Assembly: GCA_012727955.1 (NCBI GenBank)
Contig: JAAYGB010000023.1
Coordinates: 1-64,000, forward strand
Direction of reading: 5' to 3'
Length of the DNA: 64,000 bases
DNA from: Bacillota bacterium
Lineage (GTDB): Bacteria > Bacillota > Limnochordia > DTU087 > JAAYGB01
Below, one piece after another: positions 9,837-18,792 of the stretch (its first letter is position 1; every line of letters starts with the position of its first letter). The translations under genes and the position numbers were made by a program. Below the pieces are notes generated by a model that was not told where the DNA came from, made no database searches, and was given only the letters and a program-made list of their open reading frames with translations.

Positions 9837-11864
9837 GTGCGAGCAACTACTATCACTTTGGGTGATATAACTTTGCCGGTGTACAGCTGCAACACTGTGG
9901 TAGTTGGTTCCGGAGCTGCAGGCCTTAATGCCGCGGACCGCCTGTTCACCTATGGCCAAAGGGACATAGCCCTGGTCACTGAAGGTTTGGACAGGGGTAC
10001 CTCCATCAACACCGGCTCGGACAAACAAACCTACTACAAGCTTACTTTGGCTGGGGCTGGTCAGGATTCCGTTATCGAGATGGCGGAAACTTTGGCTAGT
10101 GGGGGAGCGATGCACGGGGATATCGCTGTGATCGAGGCGGCATTGTCGGCACAGTGCTTTTACCGTCTAGTGGATATTGGAGTGCCCTTTCCCCACGATG
10201 AATTTGGGCAGTATGTGGGGTACAAAACCGACCACGATCCGCGGCAGCGGGCCACCTCAGCCGGTCCTTTAACCTCTAGGTTTATGGTGGAGCGGCTCCA
10301 GGCCCAGGTTAAGGCCAAGGGGATTAGCATCTATAAAGGTTATCAGATAATTCGGATTCTCACCGATGCCCAGGGAACTCGGTGCGTCGGGCTGTTGGCC
10401 TTAGATCACAATCACCTCGAGGATCCCCACCGGCGATATGTGTTGTTTAACTGTACCAATGTGGTGTATGCCACCGGGGGACCGGCTGGACTGTATCAAG
10501 CATCGGTCTATCCTCCTAGTCAAATCGGGGCCACGGGCTTGGCCTTTGAGGCCGGGGCCCAGGGCCAGAATTTGACGGAGTCGCAATATGGAATTGCCTC
10601 CATCAAGTTTCGCTGGAACCTGTCGGGAACATATCAGCAGGTGTTACCTCGATATGTCTCCACGGACCAAGAGGGCAGGGATGAGCGAGAATTTCTGCTG
10701 GACTATTTTCCTTCCCCGGGCAAGATGCTGGACGCGATTTTCCTCAAGGGGTATCAGTGGCCCTTTGATCCCCGGAAGGTGGTCAACTACGGTTCCTCTT
10801 TGATTGACCTGTTGGTGTACAACGAGACGGTACTGAAGGGAAGACGGGTGTGGTTAGACTACACCAGAAATCCCTCCTGTGCCATCGGCCAGGAGACAGA
10901 GGTAGACCTGGACTTTTCTCAGGTTGGAAGCGAGGCCTATGAATACCTAGAGCGTTCGGGGGCTTTGTTTGGCCGCCCCATCGATCGCCTGGCCCATATG
11001 AACCAACCGGCCATCGATCTGTACCGATCCCACGGAATCGACTTGGCTTCGGAGTATCTGGAAATCGCCGTGTGTGCCCAACACAATAACGGCGGCTTAA
11101 CAGGAGATATTTGGTGGGAAAGCAATCTGGCTCATTTCTTCCCGGTGGGAGAGGTCAACGGCAGCCACGGTGTGTATCGCCCCGGTGGTAGTGCCCTCAA
11201 CTCGGGACAAGTGGGCAGCGCCCGAGCCGCTCAGTTGATTGCCGCTCGGTATCGGGAGGAGCCCCCGGAGCTTGAGGTGTGGTTGTCCCCGGAAGTAAAG
11301 GCGCAAATTCAAGGAGTCATCGATTTTGGTCAAGGAGTATTAAATCGCTCCTCGGCCCCGATGACGCCCCACCAGCTGCTCCGTCAGCTGCAGGAACTAA
11401 CCACTAGAGTAGGGGCCCACATTCGGTCGCTGTCTGGGGTAAAGGACGGGATCCAATGGACCGCCAATCGGCTGCGTCATCTGCAGTCAGAGATGAGAAT
11501 TAATGATCTGACGGACCTGCCTTGGGCCTTTCGGGTGCGGGACCTATTGATCACGCAGTATGTTTACCTTTCGGCCATTGCCGATTACATTGCCGTTGGG
11601 GGTCAAAGTCGCGGCTCCTATTTGGTCTATAACCCCCAGGGGCAGCTGCCCTTGGACAATCTGCCCGAGGGTTTCCGGTTCCTCCTCGATGATGGTCAAT
11701 TGGCCAGCAAGGTGCAGACCGTGACTTGGGATGCCAAAACCGGTGAGTGCATCTGCCGCTGGGAACCGGTGCGGCGGATTCCAGAAGGGGCCGTAGATGG
11801 CTGGTTTGAGGAAGTCTGGGGAAGGTACCGGGAAGGGAAGATCATCGGTAGTTTTGAGTCCTAG
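9837..11864 (+). CDS. Fumarate-reductase/succinate-dehydrogenase-like FAD flavoprotein
   Basis: The 675-residue protein has an N-terminal FAD motif, VVGSGAAGLNAADRL, and the flavoprotein capping-domain order of the fumarate reductase/succinate dehydrogenase/aspartate oxidase group. The C-terminal FAD segment includes FFPVGEVNGSHGVYRPGGSALNSGQ. The substrate is not readable. The GTG start has a strong GGGAGGGGGAG site. The hydroxyacid dehydrogenase starts 26 bases downstream, so the two probably form an operon that oxidises and reduces related hydroxy/keto acids. There is no membrane anchor or Fe-S partner next to it. Confidence 0.85.
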   Translation: MRATTITLGDITLPVYSCNTVVVGSGAAGLNAADRLFTYGQRDIALVTEGLDRGTSINTGSDKQTYYKLTLAGAGQDSVIEMAETLASGGAMHGDIAVIEAALSAQCFYRLVDIGVPFPHDEFGQYVGYKTDHDPRQRATSAGPLTSRFMVERLQAQVKAKGISIYKGYQIIRILTDAQGTRCVGLLALDHNHLEDPHRRYVLFNCTNVVYATGGPAGLYQASVYPPSQIGATGLAFEAGAQGQNLTESQYGIASIKFRWNLSGTYQQVLPRYVSTDQEGRDEREFLLDYFPSPGKMLDAIFLKGYQWPFDPRKVVNYGSSLIDLLVYNETVLKGRRVWLDYTRNPSCAIGQETEVDLDFSQVGSEAYEYLERSGALFGRPIDRLAHMNQPAIDLYRSHGIDLASEYLEIAVCAQHNNGGLTGDIWWESNLAHFFPVGEVNGSHGVYRPGGSALNSGQVGSARAAQLIAARYREEPPELEVWLSPEVKAQIQGVIDFGQGVLNRSSAPMTPHQLLRQLQELTTRVGAHIRSLSGVKDGIQWTANRLRHLQSEMRINDLTDLPWAFRVRDLLITQYVYLSAIADYIAVGGQSRGSYLVYNPQGQLPLDNLPEGFRFLLDDGQLASKVQTVTWDAKTGECICRWEPVRRIPEGAVDGWFEEVWGRYREGKIIGSFES

Positions 11865-11890
11865 GGTAGGAGTGGAAGGGAGGGAAGTAG

Positions 11891-12883
11891 ATGATTAAGG
11901 GATTATACCTGCTAGGTGCGGAGTCCTACGAGAAGATTTACGGTCCCAAGGAGCGGGAGGATATTGCCAAGCTGGTGGACATTTACGCCCCGCCGCAAAC
12001 CGCGGAGTCGGTGCAAGCCAATCCCGAGATTTTGGCCGACGCGGAAGTGGTGTTTTCCGGATGGGGTTGTCCCACCCTTGACCAGCGTTTGTTGGATGCG
12101 GCACCTAAGCTTAGGGCGGTTTTCTATGGCGCCGGATCGATTAAACAGGTGGTTAGCCCCGCCTTTTGGGAGCGGGGCATCATGATTACCAGCGCCTATG
12201 CTGCCAACGGGATTCCAGTGGTAGAGTTCACCATAGCGGAGATTCTCTTTAGTCTGAAGCGGGGCTGGTACTATGTTCGTGCCATCCGTGAACTGGGGGC
12301 TTATCCGCCCCGCATCAGGGTGCCGGGGGCCTATGGCAGTACCGTGGGGATTATTTCCCTGGGAATGATTGGCCGTGGGGTCTGTGAAAGGCTGCGGTCC
12401 TTTGATGTCAAGGTCATCGCCTATGACCCCTATGTCAGTGAGGCTAAGGCGCAGGAACTGGGGGTTACCCTGGTATCCTTAGAGGACATCTTTACCCAGT
12501 CCGATGTGGTGTCCCTGCATACTCCATGGCTGCCGGAGACCGAGGGGATGATCACCGGCGAGCACTTTGCCATGATGCCAGAAGGGGCGACCTTTATCAA
12601 CACTGCTCGAGGCGCAGTGGTACGGGAAGACGAGATGATTGCGGTGCTCAGAAAGCGCCCCGATCTTTGGGCCATCTTGGATGTTACCTATCCAGAACCT
12701 CCGGAGCCAGGGTCGCCGCTGTATACTCTGCCCAATGTAGTTTTGACGCCCCACATTGCCGGGTCCCTGGACCGGGAGTGTGAGCGGATGGGTCGCTACA
12801 TGGTGGAAGAGCTGCAGCGCTATTTGGCAGGAGAGCCTCTGCGGTGGCAGATTACGAAGGAACAATCGGCCATCCTGGCTTAA
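11891..12883 (+). CDS. D-isomer-specific 2-hydroxyacid dehydrogenase
   Basis: This cytoplasmic NAD(P)-dependent enzyme interconverts a 2-hydroxyacid and a 2-ketoacid. The nucleotide-binding loop reads GIISLGMIGRGV at mid-protein. The catalytic Arg, Glu and His triad is visible as NTARGAVV, TYPEPPEPGSPLY and LTPHIAGS. The 330-residue length is normal. A ribosome site GGAAGGGAGGGAAG precedes the ATG. It lies 26 bases after the flavoprotein gene, so both probably serve one catabolic route; the actual substrate cannot be told from sequence. Confidence 0.9.
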   Translation: MIKGLYLLGAESYEKIYGPKEREDIAKLVDIYAPPQTAESVQANPEILADAEVVFSGWGCPTLDQRLLDAAPKLRAVFYGAGSIKQVVSPAFWERGIMITSAYAANGIPVVEFTIAEILFSLKRGWYYVRAIRELGAYPPRIRVPGAYGSTVGIISLGMIGRGVCERLRSFDVKVIAYDPYVSEAKAQELGVTLVSLEDIFTQSDVVSLHTPWLPETEGMITGEHFAMMPEGATFINTARGAVVREDEMIAVLRKRPDLWAILDVTYPEPPEPGSPLYTLPNVVLTPHIAGSLDRECERMGRYMVEELQRYLAGEPLRWQITKEQSAILA

Positions 12884-12934
12884 GGGAAGTTCGGTGCAGC
12901 TGTCTGGGACAAGGGCAGCCGGGAGGGTATACCT

Positions 12935-13384
12935 TTGATCAAGACAACTCTTCATCTGATTGGAGAGGTCAGTGACGATCGGCTGGATTTTGCCGTGATC
13001 TGTGCTCGGTACAGGAATCAATGGGTCTTTGTCCGGCACAAGCAGCGAAGCACCTGGGAGATTCCCGGTGGGCGTCGGAAAGAAGGAGAAAGAATTGCCG
13101 AATGTGCCTCCCGGGAACTAATGGAAGAGACGGGCGCGATCAGCTTCACTTTGGAGCCTATCTGCGACTATGGAGTAACAAGAGATGGCGTGACCAGCTA
13201 TGGAAGGCTTTTTTATGCCGAGGTAGGCAAGCTCGGCGATCTACCGGATTCTGAGGTTGGGCAGGTTTGCTTGGCTAAGGATCTCCCCGAGAAGTTGACC
13301 TATCCAGATATTCAGCCTCATCTCTATCAATGGACCACTAGATACCTAGCAAGGGAAGGAACTGGGGAAGAAAAGGTTGGGTAG
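12935..13384 (+). CDS. Nudix hydrolase
   Basis: A perfect Nudix box is present: G, five residues, E, seven residues, then REL, M, EE, T, GA, within GGRRKEGERIAECASREL and MEETGA. Such enzymes hydrolyse nucleoside diphosphates linked to another group; the substrate is unknown. The start is TTG at 12935, 7 bases after GGGAGGG. The C-terminal part is close to the 8-oxo-dGTPase-type members in size (149 residues). It follows the dehydrogenase by about 50 bases. Confidence 0.9.
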   Translation: MIKTTLHLIGEVSDDRLDFAVICARYRNQWVFVRHKQRSTWEIPGGRRKEGERIAECASRELMEETGAISFTLEPICDYGVTRDGVTSYGRLFYAEVGKLGDLPDSEVGQVCLAKDLPEKLTYPDIQPHLYQWTTRYLAREGTGEEKVG

Positions 13385-13544
13385 ATGGCAGCCAATCTCT
13401 ATTAAGGAGTAGCTTTACAGGTGCTTGCCCTTTGATTCCAAGATCGCTAACAGCGAGACTAACCTGAAATTCGATTGCCGGTGGCAATTGCTGAGCAGCT
13501 AGGATTTTTGAGAACCTAGATATCAAGAAAGGATGGGAAAAGAG

Positions 13545-14294
13545 ATGACTATTCCAATTGCATTGCAGCTTTATTCCTTAAGGGAAGAGGCAGGTAAGGA
13601 TTTTCCTGGGATGCTCAAGGCTGTAGCAGAGATGGGTTATGAAGGCGTTGAGTTTGCTGGTTACGGCGGACTTCCGGCCAAAGAGCTCAAGAAGATGCTC
13701 GACGATTTGGGACTGCGGGTTGCCGGTTCCCATGTGGGTTACAACTTTCTCACCGAGCAGTTTGAGGAGACCGTGGAGTACAATCTGGAGATTGGCAACA
13801 AGCGGCTGATCTGTCCCGCTGCCCCCCGGGACCAGTTGACCACTGGGGCTGACTGGGCTGACTTTGGCAAGAAGCTCGCAGAGATTGCCGCCAAGGCCCA
13901 AGAGCAGGGGATTCAGATTGGTTACCACAACCACGCCTTTGAGTTTGAGCAGTTCGACGGCAAGTATGCTCTGGATTTGCTCTTTGAAAACGCTGATCCT
14001 GACCTGGTCTTTGCTGAGTTAGACCTGGGTTGGGTGTTCAAGGCCGGTGTCGATCCCGCTGGCTACCTTGCTCAATATCCCGGTCGTTGTCCTTTGGTAC
14101 ATATCAAGGACTTTAAGAAGGATGGAAATCAAGTGGAAGTAGGCACCGGCGATGTGGATTGGAGCCAGGTGGTCAAGACTGCTAAGGAAGTTGGCGTCGA
14201 GTGGTATATCATTGAAACGGAAGAGTATACGATGGCGCCCCGGGACAGTGTGAAGCTTGGTTTGGACAACTTGCGGAAGATCATCGGTCAATAG
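13545..14294 (+). CDS. Sugar phosphate isomerase/epimerase (TIM barrel)
   Basis: The protein has the AP-endonuclease-2-like TIM-barrel pattern of sugar isomerases: QLYSLREE at the N-terminus, MGYEGVEFAGY, GYHNHAFEFEQFDG as a metal-site strand, ELDLGWVFKAG and HIKDFK. These enzymes use a divalent metal (His/Glu/Asp ligands) to isomerise sugars or polyols in the cytoplasm. I chose the ATG at 13545 because AAAGGA is well placed for it; the ATG at 13533 overlaps that site. A related gene lies at 23158 in the same window. Confidence 0.88.
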   Translation: MTIPIALQLYSLREEAGKDFPGMLKAVAEMGYEGVEFAGYGGLPAKELKKMLDDLGLRVAGSHVGYNFLTEQFEETVEYNLEIGNKRLICPAAPRDQLTTGADWADFGKKLAEIAAKAQEQGIQIGYHNHAFEFEQFDGKYALDLLFENADPDLVFAELDLGWVFKAGVDPAGYLAQYPGRCPLVHIKDFKKDGNQVEVGTGDVDWSQVVKTAKEVGVEWYIIETEEYTMAPRDSVKLGLDNLRKIIGQ

Positions 14295-14317
14295 ACGGGA
14301 TAGAACCAGTTGCAGAG

Positions 14318-14352
14318 AAGGCCCTAGGTGAGATTTGCCGGGGCCTTGTCTG
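14318..14352 (+). terminator. Possible hairpin after sugar isomerase
   Basis: AAGGCCC (14318-14324) pairs with GGGCCTT (14341-14347). No T tract follows, so termination here is uncertain. Confidence 0.3.
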
Positions 14353-14399
14353 GTACTCTGCCGGTGGAGCTCGGGAGATTCCATGGAGGGGGAATCGTG

Positions 14400-15182
14400 A
14401 TGAAATTCATGGTAGCCGTTGATCTGGAAGGGGTAGCCTGCGTGGTGGGCTCACCGAATAAGACCTTGACGGATTCACCGGATTTTGAGTTTGCCCGGAA
14501 ACAGGCAACGAAGGAGGCCGATGCTGCAGCTCGAGCCTTGTTTGCCGCCGGTGCTCAACAGGTAATCGTCTGGGACAATCACGGCAGCAGTCTCAATCTG
14601 CTGTATGACCAGCTGGACCGGCGATGTGATCTGGTGGTGGGTGTCGATGCACTGCATCGTTGGCCGGGACTGGATGAGAGCTTCTCCGGAGTACTGATGA
14701 TCGGTTACCATCCCATGGACAATACCGTTGACGGTGTTTTGGCCCATACTTTTAGTTCCGTGGCTTACCAATACATTAAGATCAATGGGGTAGAGGTGGG
14801 GGAAATTGCCATTGACGGGGCGATGGCAGGGGAAAGGGGAGTTCCCTTGATATTCGTCGCCAGCTGCGATAAGGGTGTGACTGAAGCCAAGAAGTTTATG
14901 CCCTGGGTAGAAACAGTGACAACCAAGAAGGGGTTGGGCCGGAATTTGGCTCTGAGTATGCATCCTGATCGGGCTGCAGAGGCTATTTATTCCGGGGTGG
15001 AAAGGGCCGTCAAGGGATTGGCGGCGATGGAACCCTTTACCTTTGCTCAACCGATGACGATGCAAATTCGCCACAAGCGCCTAGAGGGAGCCCAACAACT
15101 GGCCAGAAGTCAGACTGGGTGGAGACTCCTTGACCCCTACACTACGGAGAAAGATCTGGCGAAACTCAGTGACTACTTCTAG
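14400..15182 (+). CDS. M55-family metallopeptidase (D-aminopeptidase DppA-like)
   Basis: The N-terminal MVAVDLEGVACVVG segment is the M55 metal-site strand. VWDNHGSSLN, MIGYHPMD and GEIAIDGAMAGERGVP are further family motifs. DppA-type enzymes are zinc aminopeptidases that release D-amino acids (for example D-Ala) from short peptides in the cytoplasm. I start at the ATG at 14400, 8 bases after GGAGGGGG; a GTG at 14397 is nearly as good. No peptide transporter is adjacent. Confidence 0.88.
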   Translation: MKFMVAVDLEGVACVVGSPNKTLTDSPDFEFARKQATKEADAAARALFAAGAQQVIVWDNHGSSLNLLYDQLDRRCDLVVGVDALHRWPGLDESFSGVLMIGYHPMDNTVDGVLAHTFSSVAYQYIKINGVEVGEIAIDGAMAGERGVPLIFVASCDKGVTEAKKFMPWVETVTTKKGLGRNLALSMHPDRAAEAIYSGVERAVKGLAAMEPFTFAQPMTMQIRHKRLEGAQQLARSQTGWRLLDPYTTEKDLAKLSDYF

Positions 15183-15225
15183 GTCGTGATTGAGTGCCCA
15201 TTAAGGTAGGAACGGTGCTAATTAT

Positions 15226-15270
15226 AGGAGCCATCTCAAGTCCTGGGGCTTTGAGATGGCTCCTAATTCT
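15226..15270. terminator. Bidirectional intrinsic terminator
   Basis: A perfect 14-bp stem pairs 15226-15239 with 15251-15264 (AGGAGCCATCTCAA/TTGAGATGGCTCCT) around an 11-base loop. It lies between the convergent M55 peptidase and rtcB genes and could serve both. Confidence 0.75.
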
Positions 15271-15336
15271 TGTCCCAAGGGGCACTGGCCTGCAGCAGGG
15301 GCTAGGATGGGTATCCCAGGCCTAGCATCATCATGC

Positions 15337-16440
15337 TTAGTGAGCTTTGAAGTTGTAGATGGGCTTAATGATGTCGATGACCGTGACGGTATCGGTAATA
15401 TGCTTCAGGATCTCATCAATGGGCTTGTAGGCCATCGGTGCTTCATCGAGGGTGGCTTTGCTTACGGAAGTGGAATAGATTCCACTCATTACTTTCTTGA
15501 ATTCCTCCAAACTCAAATCAGCCTTGGCTTGGTTTCGGGACATCAGTCTGCCGGCACCGTGGGGAGCCGAGAAGTTCCAATCGGAATTTCCCTTACCGAC
15601 AGCGATGATACTGCCATCCCTCATGTTGAGGGGGATCAGAACTCTTTCCCCCTCTTGAGCGGAAATGGCGCCCTTGCGCAGGATCTTCTTTGCCATGTCA
15701 ATATAGTTGTGGATCGTGGTAAAGGCATCCTTCGCTTCTAAACCCATCTCCTGCAAGATGGTATCGGCCATGGCCCGGCGGTTTACCTCGGCGTAGGATT
15801 GAACCATGTCCATATCATGGAGATAGTCTTGAAAGTCCTTTCCCTCCAGGTAGGACAGGGCCTTGGGGATTTTGACTTTCCTTCGCCGGAGTCTGTCATA
15901 GGCGAGTTTTTGATAGTGATCCACCACCTGCTTGCCTAGGTTTCTACTCCCGGAATGGACTACGAGATAGAGGCAGCCTTCAGAGTCCCTGTTGACTTCG
16001 ATAAAATGATTGCCCCCACCCAGGGTACCCACCGACAGATAGCCCCGGTTGATATCCACGAAGTCCCGGCACCGCAATTGACTAAGGTCCACTTGGGCCG
16101 CGTACTCATGCTGGGTCTTGCGAATATTGAAGCCGGCGGGTATCTGTCGGTGAATTACTTGATCTAACTGGGCCAAGTCGAGGTCAATTCTTCCCAGTTG
16201 GACGGTATACATCCCGCAGCCGATATCAACTCCCACCAGATTGGGCACCACCTTGTCGGTAATGGTCATGGTGGTACCGATCACGCATCCCGCTCCGGCA
16301 TGGACGTCAGGCATGATTCTAATCTTAGAGCCGGAAACAAACTCCTGGTTGCATAACTCAATAATCTGATCCTTTGCTCTTGCATCGATGTTATCGGTAA
16401 AAACCTTAGCAGAGTTATACTTGCCCTTCAGCTCTAACAT
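15337..16440 (-). CDS. rtcB: RtcB-family RNA ligase
   Basis: RtcB joins RNA 2',3'-cyclic phosphate or 3'-phosphate ends to 5'-OH ends using GTP and Mn2+. The metal and GMP-site residues are visible: Asp72 and Cys75 in GVDIGCGM, Asn144-His145 in GGGNHFIEV, His162 in VVHSGSRN, His244, and the guanylylated His294 in SAPHGAGRLMSR. At 367 residues it is shorter than E. coli RtcB, as in many bacterial homologues. An AAGGAGG site precedes the ATG. It lies just downstream of the LysR gene on the same strand, and no archease gene is adjacent. Confidence 0.95.
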   Translation of the reverse strand: MLELKGKYNSAKVFTDNIDARAKDQIIELCNQEFVSGSKIRIMPDVHAGAGCVIGTTMTITDKVVPNLVGVDIGCGMYTVQLGRIDLDLAQLDQVIHRQIPAGFNIRKTQHEYAAQVDLSQLRCRDFVDINRGYLSVGTLGGGNHFIEVNRDSEGCLYLVVHSGSRNLGKQVVDHYQKLAYDRLRRRKVKIPKALSYLEGKDFQDYLHDMDMVQSYAEVNRRAMADTILQEMGLEAKDAFTTIHNYIDMAKKILRKGAISAQEGERVLIPLNMRDGSIIAVGKGNSDWNFSAPHGAGRLMSRNQAKADLSLEEFKKVMSGIYSTSVSKATLDEAPMAYKPIDEILKHITDTVTVIDIIKPIYNFKAH

Positions 16441-16498
16441 TGGACAGCCTCCTTATTTAACACATTGATTGGTCAGTGTTCTGGGCCCTCATAAAGAA

Positions 16499-17410
16499 TC
16501 ACTTACCCCGCGGGGAAGATGGGTCCACCTGTTGGATGCAATAATCCATGAAGCCGGTGATAAACTGGCTATCGGCATGGTTATCGAGATAGACAAACTG
16601 AAATTCCCGCTCCAAGTTCGTATCCATGATGGGGATGGCGCAGAGGGTCTGATTTTTAAGTTCCCTGGCCACGACCTCCCGGGAGATCACGGTAATTCCC
16701 AAATTAGCCATCACCAAGGTTCGAATCGCATTAAGATTTCCGATTTCCACATAGGAAGCAAAATCCTGGAGGGAGTATCCTTGGGTCACCAAGGCGTTTT
16801 CAAGAACCCACCGGGTACCGGAGCCCCTTTCCCGAATGATCAGTTTCTCTGGAAAAAGATCCTCAAAGGTGACGGCATCTCTGACAGCTAAGGGATGGTT
16901 AGGGGGTACTACCAGGACTAAAGAGTCTCGTTTGAGGAGTCGATGCCGGTACTTGGACCGATTAAAGGGTCCTTCCACCACTCCTAAGTCGATGTCATCT
17001 ACATCTAGCTGTCGGAGAATCGTTTCGGTATTGTGGACCGTCATCGAGATATCGATGTTGGGATGGCTGCGCCTATGGGCAATAAGAATCTCCGGGAGAA
17101 CATATTCTCCGATAGTTAAGGTAGCTCCGATTCTGTATCCCTTAACGAGCCCGGTGGAATTAGCGATGCTTCTTTTCAAGCCCGTTGACAGGGCCAAGAC
17201 CTTCTGGGCATAGTCCAGCAGCAATTCACCTTCCGGTGTCAGGTGCATATCCTTTCTTGCTCGGCAGATTAGTTGGGCACCGTAGTATTGCTCTAAGTAT
17301 TGGATATGCTGGGTCACTGCCGGTTGAGTGAGATTAAGGTGTTTGGCGGTTTTGGTATAGCTTTTTAGTCGGGCTAAGGTGACAAAGGTCTCTAACCGAT
17401 GGTCAATCAA
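16499..17410 (-). CDS. LysR-family transcriptional regulator (CysL/YeiE-like context)
   Basis: The N-terminal winged helix-turn-helix reads LKSYTKTAKHLNLTQPAVTQ, followed by a periplasmic-binding-protein-like effector domain. The gene is divergent from a YeiH-family exporter, an arrangement well known for YeiE/CysL-type regulators that control that transporter. I start at TTG 17410, where AAAGGGGGTG is well placed; the longer ATG start at 17431 lacks a ribosome site and would run into the operator. A palindrome in the 116-bp gap is the likely binding site. Confidence 0.9.
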   Translation of the reverse strand: MIDHRLETFVTLARLKSYTKTAKHLNLTQPAVTQHIQYLEQYYGAQLICRARKDMHLTPEGELLLDYAQKVLALSTGLKRSIANSTGLVKGYRIGATLTIGEYVLPEILIAHRRSHPNIDISMTVHNTETILRQLDVDDIDLGVVEGPFNRSKYRHRLLKRDSLVLVVPPNHPLAVRDAVTFEDLFPEKLIIRERGSGTRWVLENALVTQGYSLQDFASYVEIGNLNAIRTLVMANLGITVISREVVARELKNQTLCAIPIMDTNLEREFQFVYLDNHADSQFITGFMDYCIQQVDPSSPRGK

Positions 17411-17431
17411 GGCCCCACCCCCTTTCACCAA

Positions 17432-17468
17432 TATAAGTCTCTCTTATATAAGCATAAAAACCTATAAT
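17432..17468. promoter_or_regulatory. LysR operator and YeiH promoter -10
   Basis: TATAAG (17432-17437) and CTTATA (17443-17448) form a perfect inverted repeat with a 5-base spacer. The second arm is also part of the palindrome CTTATATAAG (17443-17452). A consensus TATAAT (17463-17468) follows, but the position 17 bases upstream of it (TCTCTT) is a poor -35 and overlaps the palindrome. This is what a LysR-activated promoter should look like. Confidence 0.6.
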
Positions 17469-17526
17469 TAGATTTTATCATAAAGCTGTCATAAAATGAA
17501 ATCGTATCCAAAGGGATGATCACCTT

Positions 17527-18582
17527 TTGAAACCAGAGCAAAGGAGACTGGCCTTAGCTATGAACAGGGAAAGAGTTATCAAATACGCACCAGGAGTGGG
17601 AGCTTCTCTGGTAATCGCCATTGTCGCCGTGTACCTAGGATCCTTGGTGCCGGTGATTGGAGGCAGTATCTTTGCCTTGACCATCGGGATGGTAGTGAAG
17701 ATGCTGTTGCCGAAGGCAGGCTCAATGGATTTGGGACTAACCTTTGTATCCAAGGGAGTTTTGAAATTTGCCATCATCTTGTTGGGAACGGGACTAAGCA
17801 TTACCCAGGTATTAGTGGTGGGGAAATACTCGTTGTTTATCATGGTCTTTACCCTGACGGCGGCCTTTGGTTCCGGGATAATCTTGGGCAAGCTCTTGGG
17901 GGTCAATTGGAGGATGACCAACTTGATTTCCGCGGGTACCGGAGTCTGCGGCGGGTCCGCGATCGCAACCTTGGCGCCCATTGTGGATGCCGAGGACTCC
18001 GACATTGCCTACGCGATGGCCGTTACCTTTATCTTCGATGTGGCGATGATCTTCATCTTTCCCATTGTGGGGCGGGCGATGGGGTTGTCGGACTTGGCCT
18101 TTGGATTGTGGACGGGAACGGCAGTCAATGATACCTCCTCGGTGGTGGCTACGGGATATGCCTTCAGCGAAGCCGCCGGCGACTTTGCCACCATCGTGAA
18201 GCTGACTAGAACTACTTCTATCGTTCCCATTGCGCTGATCTTTGCAGTTCTGGCGCCCTATTTGAATGCCCGGGAGAGGGCAGGCAAGGGACCGATTGGC
18301 AAAAAATCGGTGAGTGTCGGAAAGATCTTCCCCTGGTTTATCCTGTTGTTCTTGGTGAGCGCACTGCTTAACACCCTGGGACTGATTCCGACGGAGATCG
18401 GTGGTTGGCTCAAGCAGGCCAGTAAGTTTATGATGGCCATGGCTTTGGCTGCCATTGGCTTGAAAACGGACTTCGCGAGAATACTCAATGCCGGTATTCA
18501 GCCCATGGTGCTGGGATTCTTGGTATCACTGATTGTGGCGGTGGTTTCCCTATCCGTTCAGCTGCTCAATGGGCAGGTCTAA
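17527..18582 (+). CDS. YeiH-family putative sulfate/anion exporter
   Basis: The 351-residue integral membrane protein has about ten hydrophobic segments. It carries the family stretches AIILLGTGLSITQV, SAGTGVCGGSAIATLAP and WTGTAVNDTSSVVATGYAFS. The family (PF03601) is annotated as putative sulfate exporters, but transport has hardly been tested. The LysR gene is divergent and probably controls it. TTG 17527 has AAGGG 11 bases upstream; ATG 17560 behind AAAGGAG is an alternative that removes 11 residues. Confidence 0.88.
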   Translation: MKPEQRRLALAMNRERVIKYAPGVGASLVIAIVAVYLGSLVPVIGGSIFALTIGMVVKMLLPKAGSMDLGLTFVSKGVLKFAIILLGTGLSITQVLVVGKYSLFIMVFTLTAAFGSGIILGKLLGVNWRMTNLISAGTGVCGGSAIATLAPIVDAEDSDIAYAMAVTFIFDVAMIFIFPIVGRAMGLSDLAFGLWTGTAVNDTSSVVATGYAFSEAAGDFATIVKLTRTTSIVPIALIFAVLAPYLNARERAGKGPIGKKSVSVGKIFPWFILLFLVSALLNTLGLIPTEIGGWLKQASKFMMAMALAAIGLKTDFARILNAGIQPMVLGFLVSLIVAVVSLSVQLLNGQV

Positions 18583-18588
18583 TTACTT

Positions 18589-18608
18589 GGGCGGCACAGC
18601 GGCCGCCC
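18589..18608 (+). terminator. GC-rich hairpin after YeiH gene
   Basis: GGGCGGC pairs with GCCGCCC around a 6-base loop just after the stop codon. No T tract follows, so it may be a weak terminator or a 3'-end-stabilising hairpin. Confidence 0.35.
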
Positions 18609-18792
18609 ATGGACATCAGACATAGTCCTGAACATCCAGATACCGAAGGGTTTCCCTTCCAACGTTAACTAAATTGCAACATTGTGAAGTCGTGCATTTG
18701 GGATTTCCCTATGGTACGCTACTCAGGCGCAGTAATCACCGGTGATCTTGCTTGCCTTCTTGTCAGTGAATGACAAAAACGGAGGGATAAAT

